Below, piece after piece: positions 60,754 to 64,000 of a stretch of 64,000 nucleotides of DNA. A model generated the notes under the pieces. It made no database searches. It had not been told where the DNA came from and was given only the letters and a program-made list of their open reading frames with translations. Location: contig CAJMPT010000001.1 in the NCBI GenBank assembly GCA_905215465.1, forward strand, positions 57,398-121,397, in the 5' to 3' direction. The position numbers and the translations under genes are program-made. Within the stretch, counting starts at the first letter, position 1, and the number at the start of each line of letters is the position of its first letter. The DNA comes from an uncultured bacterium (lineage in GTDB: Bacteria; Actinomycetota; Coriobacteriia; Coriobacteriales; Atopobiaceae).

Positions 60754-61692
60754 ATGATCCTCACCGTCACCATGAACCCGTCGATCGACACGGCGTACCC
60801 GCTCGCGGGCGCCCTCAAGGTCGACGACGTGAACCGCGTCGAGCCAATCAAGACAGCGGGCGGCAAGGGGCTCAATGTCTCGCGCGTTCTCGGGCAGCTC
60901 GGCGACGATGTGCTCGCCACCGGCCTGCTGGGCGGCCGCATGGGCGACTTCATCGCCGACCGCCTCGACGAGTGCGGCGTTGCCCACGACTTCGCGCGCA
61001 TCGCCGGCGAGAGCCGCGTCTGCATTGCGGTGCTCCACGAGGGCAACCAGACCGAGTTCCTCGAGGCGGGTCCCGTGGTCTCCACCGACGAACTCTCTGG
61101 CTTTGGGGAGAAGTTCCGCGCCCTTGCGACGCGCGCCGACGTCGTGACGATGTCGGGCAGCCTGCCGCGCGGCGTGGATGCAGGCTATTACGCCGAGCTC
61201 ACGGGCATCGCCGCCGCCGCAGGGGCCAAGGTGCTCCTCGACACCTCGGGCGCCTCGCTTGACGCCGCGCTCGCGGCAAAGGCCAAGCCCTATCTCGTGA
61301 AACCCAACCTTGCCGAGCTCGGCGGACTCCTCGGGCGCGAGTTCTCGCCCGAGCGCCTGGGCGAGGTCCGAGACGCCGTCGCCTCCGACGAGCGCTTCTC
61401 CGGCGTCGAGTGGGTTGTCGTCTCGATGGGCGCGGCGGGCTCGGCGGCCTTCCACCAGGGCCGTGCCTGGCGCGTCCGCGCGCCGCGCATCGAGTGCGTG
61501 AACGCCACCGGCTCGGGCGACTCCACGATCGCGGGCTTCGCCCACGGCATCGCCGCCGGCGCCAAGCCCGCCGAGGTTCTGCGCCTGGGAAACACGTGTG
61601 GCACGCTGAACGCCATGGATCCCGCCACCGGCCACCTGCCGATGGACCGTTGGGACGATATTTTCTCTGCCGTCGAGGTTGACGAGCTCTAG
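60754..61692 (+). CDS. 1-phosphofructokinase/tagatose-6-phosphate kinase family (LacC/FruK)
   Basis: This protein is 312 residues from ATG 60754; AGGTG six bases upstream and the typical start ILTVTMNPSID favour it over GTG 60745. PfkB family signatures are visible: TAGGKGLNVSRVLGQLG and the anion-hole motif NATGSGDSTIAGF with the catalytic Asp. It phosphorylates tagatose-6-P (or fructose-1-P). Coupled to the aldolase, it completes the amino-sugar route. Confidence 0.9.
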   Translation: MILTVTMNPSIDTAYPLAGALKVDDVNRVEPIKTAGGKGLNVSRVLGQLGDDVLATGLLGGRMGDFIADRLDECGVAHDFARIAGESRVCIAVLHEGNQTEFLEAGPVVSTDELSGFGEKFRALATRADVVTMSGSLPRGVDAGYYAELTGIAAAAGAKVLLDTSGASLDAALAAKAKPYLVKPNLAELGGLLGREFSPERLGEVRDAVASDERFSGVEWVVVSMGAAGSAAFHQGRAWRVRAPRIECVNATGSGDSTIAGFAHGIAAGAKPAEVLRLGNTCGTLNAMDPATGHLPMDRWDDIFSAVEVDEL

Positions 61693-61720
61693 CGTCACCT
61701 ACATCGGGCGCCGTTATTAA

Positions 61721-61770
61721 GGGGCGGGCACCCACTGCTGAATTCAATTCCGCAGTAGGTGCCCGTCCTT
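61721..61770. terminator. bidirectional terminator between LacC-type kinase and DeoR 2
   Basis: A long hairpin (GGGGCGGGCACCCACTGCTG / CGCAGTAGGTGCCCGTCC) with the loop AATTCAATTC is followed by CTTATTTC, between convergent genes. Confidence 0.75.
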
Positions 61771-61801
61771 ATTTCATAACGTTTTAGCCGATAAACGGGA
61801 G

Positions 61802-62596
61802 CTAGGGGCAACACTCCACGACACGAGCAGCAGTTGATTCGGCAATCGCGCCGTCGGGATCGCGGTCGACGAAGACCATGTCGATCTCGTCGGGCCTCGC
61901 AAAACGCGTGTATGAGCGCCCCTCGATGACCTTGGAGGCATCCATGAGGACAATCTTGTTGCGTGCATGGGCGAGGAAGTTCTTCTTTACCTCGCAGGCG
62001 GAGGCAAGGTCGGTTAGAAACCCGAAGGCAGGATCGTAACCGTTTGCCCCGATGAAAACCTTGTCGAAGAGGATGTCCGATAGGCTCGAAGCGAGCATGT
62101 GCCCATAGAAGAACCCCTGCTCGCGCATAAGCGTGCCACCCGTCCCCACGAGATTAATGCGTTCAAACTCGAGCCTTCCCTGCTCCAAGACATGCCAGTC
62201 GTTGGTCACCACGGTGATGCCCACCTTGGCAGGGCGCGCGGCCAAGGCCCGGACCAGTTCATAGGTTGTCGAGCCACTGCCAATGAGAACCGTCTCGCCG
62301 TCAGCAACAAGCCGAGACGCCTCGTCCGCGATTGCGCGCTTCTCGCGCAGATGGCCCTTGGTGCGCTCGACGGGACTGGAGAACGCAAACTCCGAGACAA
62401 GCACCGCGCCGCCGTGCACGCGCCGCAGCAGGCCACGCGAGGCAAGGGCATCGAAGTCGCTGCGAACCGTGACGGTGGAGACTCCGAGTTCGCGCGCCAC
62501 GTCCGAGATAAGGATGGGCGAGTTAGATTGCAGCATCTCGACGATGCGTCGCCGTCGCTCGGCGGCAAGCAGTTTAGCGGGCTCTTCCTGGGCCAT
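61802..62596 (-). CDS. DeoR-family regulator 2
   Basis: This is about 264 residues from ATG 62596 (GAGAGAGGGG upstream). The winged helix is ISDVARELGVSTVTVRSDFD with RRVHGGAVLV, and the effector domain has LIGSGSTTYELV, VVTNDWHV and LMDASKVIEG. With DeoR 1 it flanks the aldolase-kinase pair. Whether it controls that pair or the decayed PTS upstream is unknown. Confidence 0.88.
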   Translation of the reverse strand: MAQEEPAKLLAAERRRRIVEMLQSNSPILISDVARELGVSTVTVRSDFDALASRGLLRRVHGGAVLVSEFAFSSPVERTKGHLREKRAIADEASRLVADGETVLIGSGSTTYELVRALAARPAKVGITVVTNDWHVLEQGRLEFERINLVGTGGTLMREQGFFYGHMLASSLSDILFDKVFIGANGYDPAFGFLTDLASACEVKKNFLAHARNKIVLMDASKVIEGRSYTRFARPDEIDMVFVDRDPDGAIAESTAARVVECCP

Positions 62597-62731
62597 GCTC
62601 GCCCCTCTCTCCCGTTGGCGACAGGATCTCCTGCGCGATGCCTGCAAACGCAGACGTTCTCTGTATTCTCCCCTTTCGAATCCCTACGTTTGTTTTCGCT
62701 TCGGCAAGCGGCAGTCCGAATCTGACAGTCG

Positions 62732-62940
62732 CTACTTCGTGACCTTGAGAACCCCCTGGCCGACGGCAACCTGTGACTCCGGCTCCACAGCCATTTCAGC
62801 GGAGGCGTAGTCGGCAGAGTTGGTGACGATAACGACGATGCGGTCGGGGTAGATGGTGCAGCACGTCGACGGCGACATTAGCCTTAATACCTGCTGACTT
62901 GGCCGGAGCGGTGGGAACGGACTTCTTTTTGGGAAGTCGA
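62732..62940 (-). pseudogene. fragment of a glucose-family PTS EIIA C-terminus
   Basis: Minus-strand translation gives DRIVVIVTNSADYASAEM and VAVGQGVLKVTK, the C-terminal strands of EIIA-Glc-type domains (TPVVVTNS pattern). Another frame just upstream gives a PTS-like linker (KKSVPTAPAKSAG), so frames are shifted. The active-site His region is absent. A decayed PTS gene. Confidence 0.6.
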
Positions 62941-63042
62941 AGAGTCCCAATGCTCTTCTCTTTTACGTCACGTTGATTTTAAAGGCGCTCAACATCTGAT
63001 CACGACTGTCCGTAAATCCCCTCAGCCCCCCGCACGGTCTAA

Positions 63043-63076
63043 GAAAAACAGGCCAGCCGCCTAAGCGACTGGCCTG
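63043..63076 (-). terminator. terminator after tRNA-Arg
   Basis: A 12-bp stem with one mismatch (CAGGCCAGTCGC / GCGGCTGGCCTG), four-base loop, then TTTTTC on the minus strand. Confidence 0.85.
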
Positions 63077-63086
63077 CGTTCATTCA

Positions 63087-63162
63087 TGGTGCCCCCGGGC
63101 CGATTCGAACGGCCGACACCCGCTTTAGGAGAGCGGTGCTCTATCCCCTGAGCTACGAAGGC
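63087..63162 (-). tRNA. tRNA-Arg (anticodon CCT)
   Basis: This 76-nt gene encodes its CCA. The acceptor is GCCTTCG with CGGGGGC (two G-T pairs), D-arm GCTCAGGGGATAGAGC, anticodon stem CCGCT/AGCGG with loop CTCCTAA (CCT) and T-loop TTCGAAT. Reads the rare AGG codon. Confidence 0.93.
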
Positions 63163-63212
63163 ATGAAACCACATTCTAGCACGGACTCACGCGGCCCGCG
63201 CAGAACTAGCAG

Positions 63213-63872
63213 CTACTTGCTCTTGCCCTTCTTGGCGGCGCGGGCCTCCTCGTCGGCAATGCGACGCTGGCGGTCGGCCTCAAAGAGCTCGGCGAGCTTC
63301 TTGTCGGTCATGCCCTGGATCTTGCGCTCCGCAGCCTTGCGGAACGGACGGCGCTTGACCAGGTCATACACAAAGCCACCGATGATGAACACATACGCGA
63401 GCACAAGGGACGCGATGGCGAGGATGCCCTGCATGGAGTCGGTGCTGCTGGCCTCGGCCGGGAAGGCGTAGGCCATGACGAGGCTCAGGATGGTCATGGC
63501 AAAGCCGATGCCCAGAAGGACCCACCAGACACGCTCGGTCCTCTTGTAGTCCGGGTTTGAGCGCAGCGCGATGTCGTACGCGCGGGTGCGGATGTCCTCC
63601 TCCTCGCGGCGGCGCTGCTTCTCGGCCTTCTTCTGCTCCTTGCTCATGGTGGCAAGGTTGGCCTTGGACTTGCCGGAGCCGGTGCGCACGGAGGCGCCGG
63701 CCTCGCTGACCGGCTTGGCGTTGGCGGCAGTGCGCTTGCCCAGGTTCATGGGATCGTAAGCGGGCTTGTCGCCGGCCTTCTTCTCCTCGGGCTTCTCCTT
63801 GGAGACGCTGCGGTCAGCAGCGACCCCCTTGGCCTCCTCGCGGGCGGCGTCGATGGTGCTACGCAGAGACAT
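63213..63872 (-). CDS. unrecognised two-helix membrane protein
   Basis: This 219-residue protein has a charged N-terminal half (about 1-105, with a Lys/Arg/Glu coiled coil KEQKKAEKQRRREEED), two helices (about 110-135, WVLLGIGFAMTILSLVMAYAF, and about 145-165, GILAIASLVLAYVFIIGGFVY) and a basic C-terminal helix. AAGGAG supports the ATG. Its start overlaps the apparent end of purC by 14 bases. Function unknown. Confidence 0.7.
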   Translation of the reverse strand: MSLRSTIDAAREEAKGVAADRSVSKEKPEEKKAGDKPAYDPMNLGKRTAANAKPVSEAGASVRTGSGKSKANLATMSKEQKKAEKQRRREEEDIRTRAYDIALRSNPDYKRTERVWWVLLGIGFAMTILSLVMAYAFPAEASSTDSMQGILAIASLVLAYVFIIGGFVYDLVKRRPFRKAAERKIQGMTDKKLAELFEADRQRRIADEEARAAKKGKSK

Positions 63873-64000
63873 TTGACTCCTTCATGGGCGTGAACTCGGT
63901 ACCGGTAATGATCTGGAACGCCTCCTGGTAGCGCTTGGAGGTTCACATCTGCGGGAGGAACAGTTTCGTCCAAGGTGGCAAAATCTTCCACCTGAAGCGG
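63859..64000 (-). pseudogene. 3' end of a purC-like (SAICAR synthase) gene with an apparent frameshift
   Basis: On the minus strand the last residues TSKRYQEAFQIITGTEF match the SAICAR-synthase C-terminus (TRARYVEAYERITG type). Immediately before, this frame has a TGA, while the next frame reads DFATLDETVPPADV, which fits the sequence expected there. Removing one A near 63943 would join them. The gene runs off the window. The defect may be a sequencing error. Confidence 0.5.

Noticed and set aside
59851..61698. Antisense frame of about 615 codons over the aldolase-kinase genes
   Set aside because: Asp/Val/Gly/His low-complexity shadow; plus strand encodes two recognised enzymes.

Overview
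This 64 kb stretch is GC-rich bacterial chromosome. Tightly packed genes, the mix of PTS sugar systems with an actinobacterial PASTA-kinase/FHA/PP2C cluster, and a magnesium-type NRAMP with an MgtE-like partner point to a gut or oral actinobacterium of the class Coriobacteriia (Olsenella/Atopobiaceae or Collinsella type). That placement is inferred from gene content, not from a marker-gene search.

Region by region: (1) 1-7.2 kb: a probable Mg2+ importer pair (PRC/MgtE-like/CBS protein plus an NRAMP relative with DAGG and APW metal-site motifs), a PRC-barrel/YtxH pair, a cyanophycin-synthetase-N-domain-like protein and a CNNM/CorC-type membrane protein. (2) 7.3-17 kb: accessory material around housekeeping genes: a VSR/DUF559-like nuclease-fold gene, two copies of a nested inverted-repeat element, EF-G2, a radical SAM protein, an RlmD-type methyltransferase, a low-GC AlbA_2/ATPase regulator and a mazEF pair with a 36-bp perfect palindrome. 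(3) 17-25 kb: a galactitol-family PTS locus with two class II (AraD/FucA) aldolases, a class II FBP aldolase homologue, a triose-phosphate-isomerase-like enzyme, YjbQ and a GntR regulator, with two tandem 26-bp operators. (4) 25-30 kb: purE-srtB-purF-purM-purN, with a class B sortase inside the purine operon. (5) 30-38 kb: a second nuclease-fold paralogue bracketed by arrays of 32-bp hairpin repeats, envelope proteins, an ABC exporter, serS and tRNA-Leu. (6) 38-48 kb: a cell-growth cluster: kinase, FhaA, FhaB, PP2C phosphatase, a natural RodA-PBP fusion and a four-PASTA kinase. (7) 48-51.5 kb: lipoprotein esterase, IS256 remnant, XRE regulator, alpha/beta hydrolase. (8) 51.6-62.6 kb: an amino-sugar (probably N-acetylgalactosamine) regulon: mannose-family PTS IIA-YajC-IIB-IIC-IID, GntR, AgaS, NagA, tagatose-bisphosphate aldolase, LacC/FruK-type kinase and two DeoR regulators. 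(9) 62.6-64 kb: a decayed PTS fragment, tRNA-Arg, a membrane protein and the apparent frameshifted 3' end of purC.

How they work together: the GalNAc-type genes form a complete route from import-phosphorylation (PTS), through deacetylation (NagA) and deamination/isomerisation (AgaS), to phosphorylation and aldol cleavage into triose phosphates. Three TGGT-N4-ACCA dyads fit control by the local GntR protein. The kinase/FHA/phosphatase genes surround the fused glycan polymerase-transpeptidase, suggesting phospho-control of wall elongation.

The most novel-looking signals are the pair of nuclease-fold paralogues whose stop codons lie inside short hairpin repeats, the two nested inverted-repeat elements with identical architecture, the RodA-PBP fusion, and an octamer (GGCGAGAA) that seems strongly over-represented.
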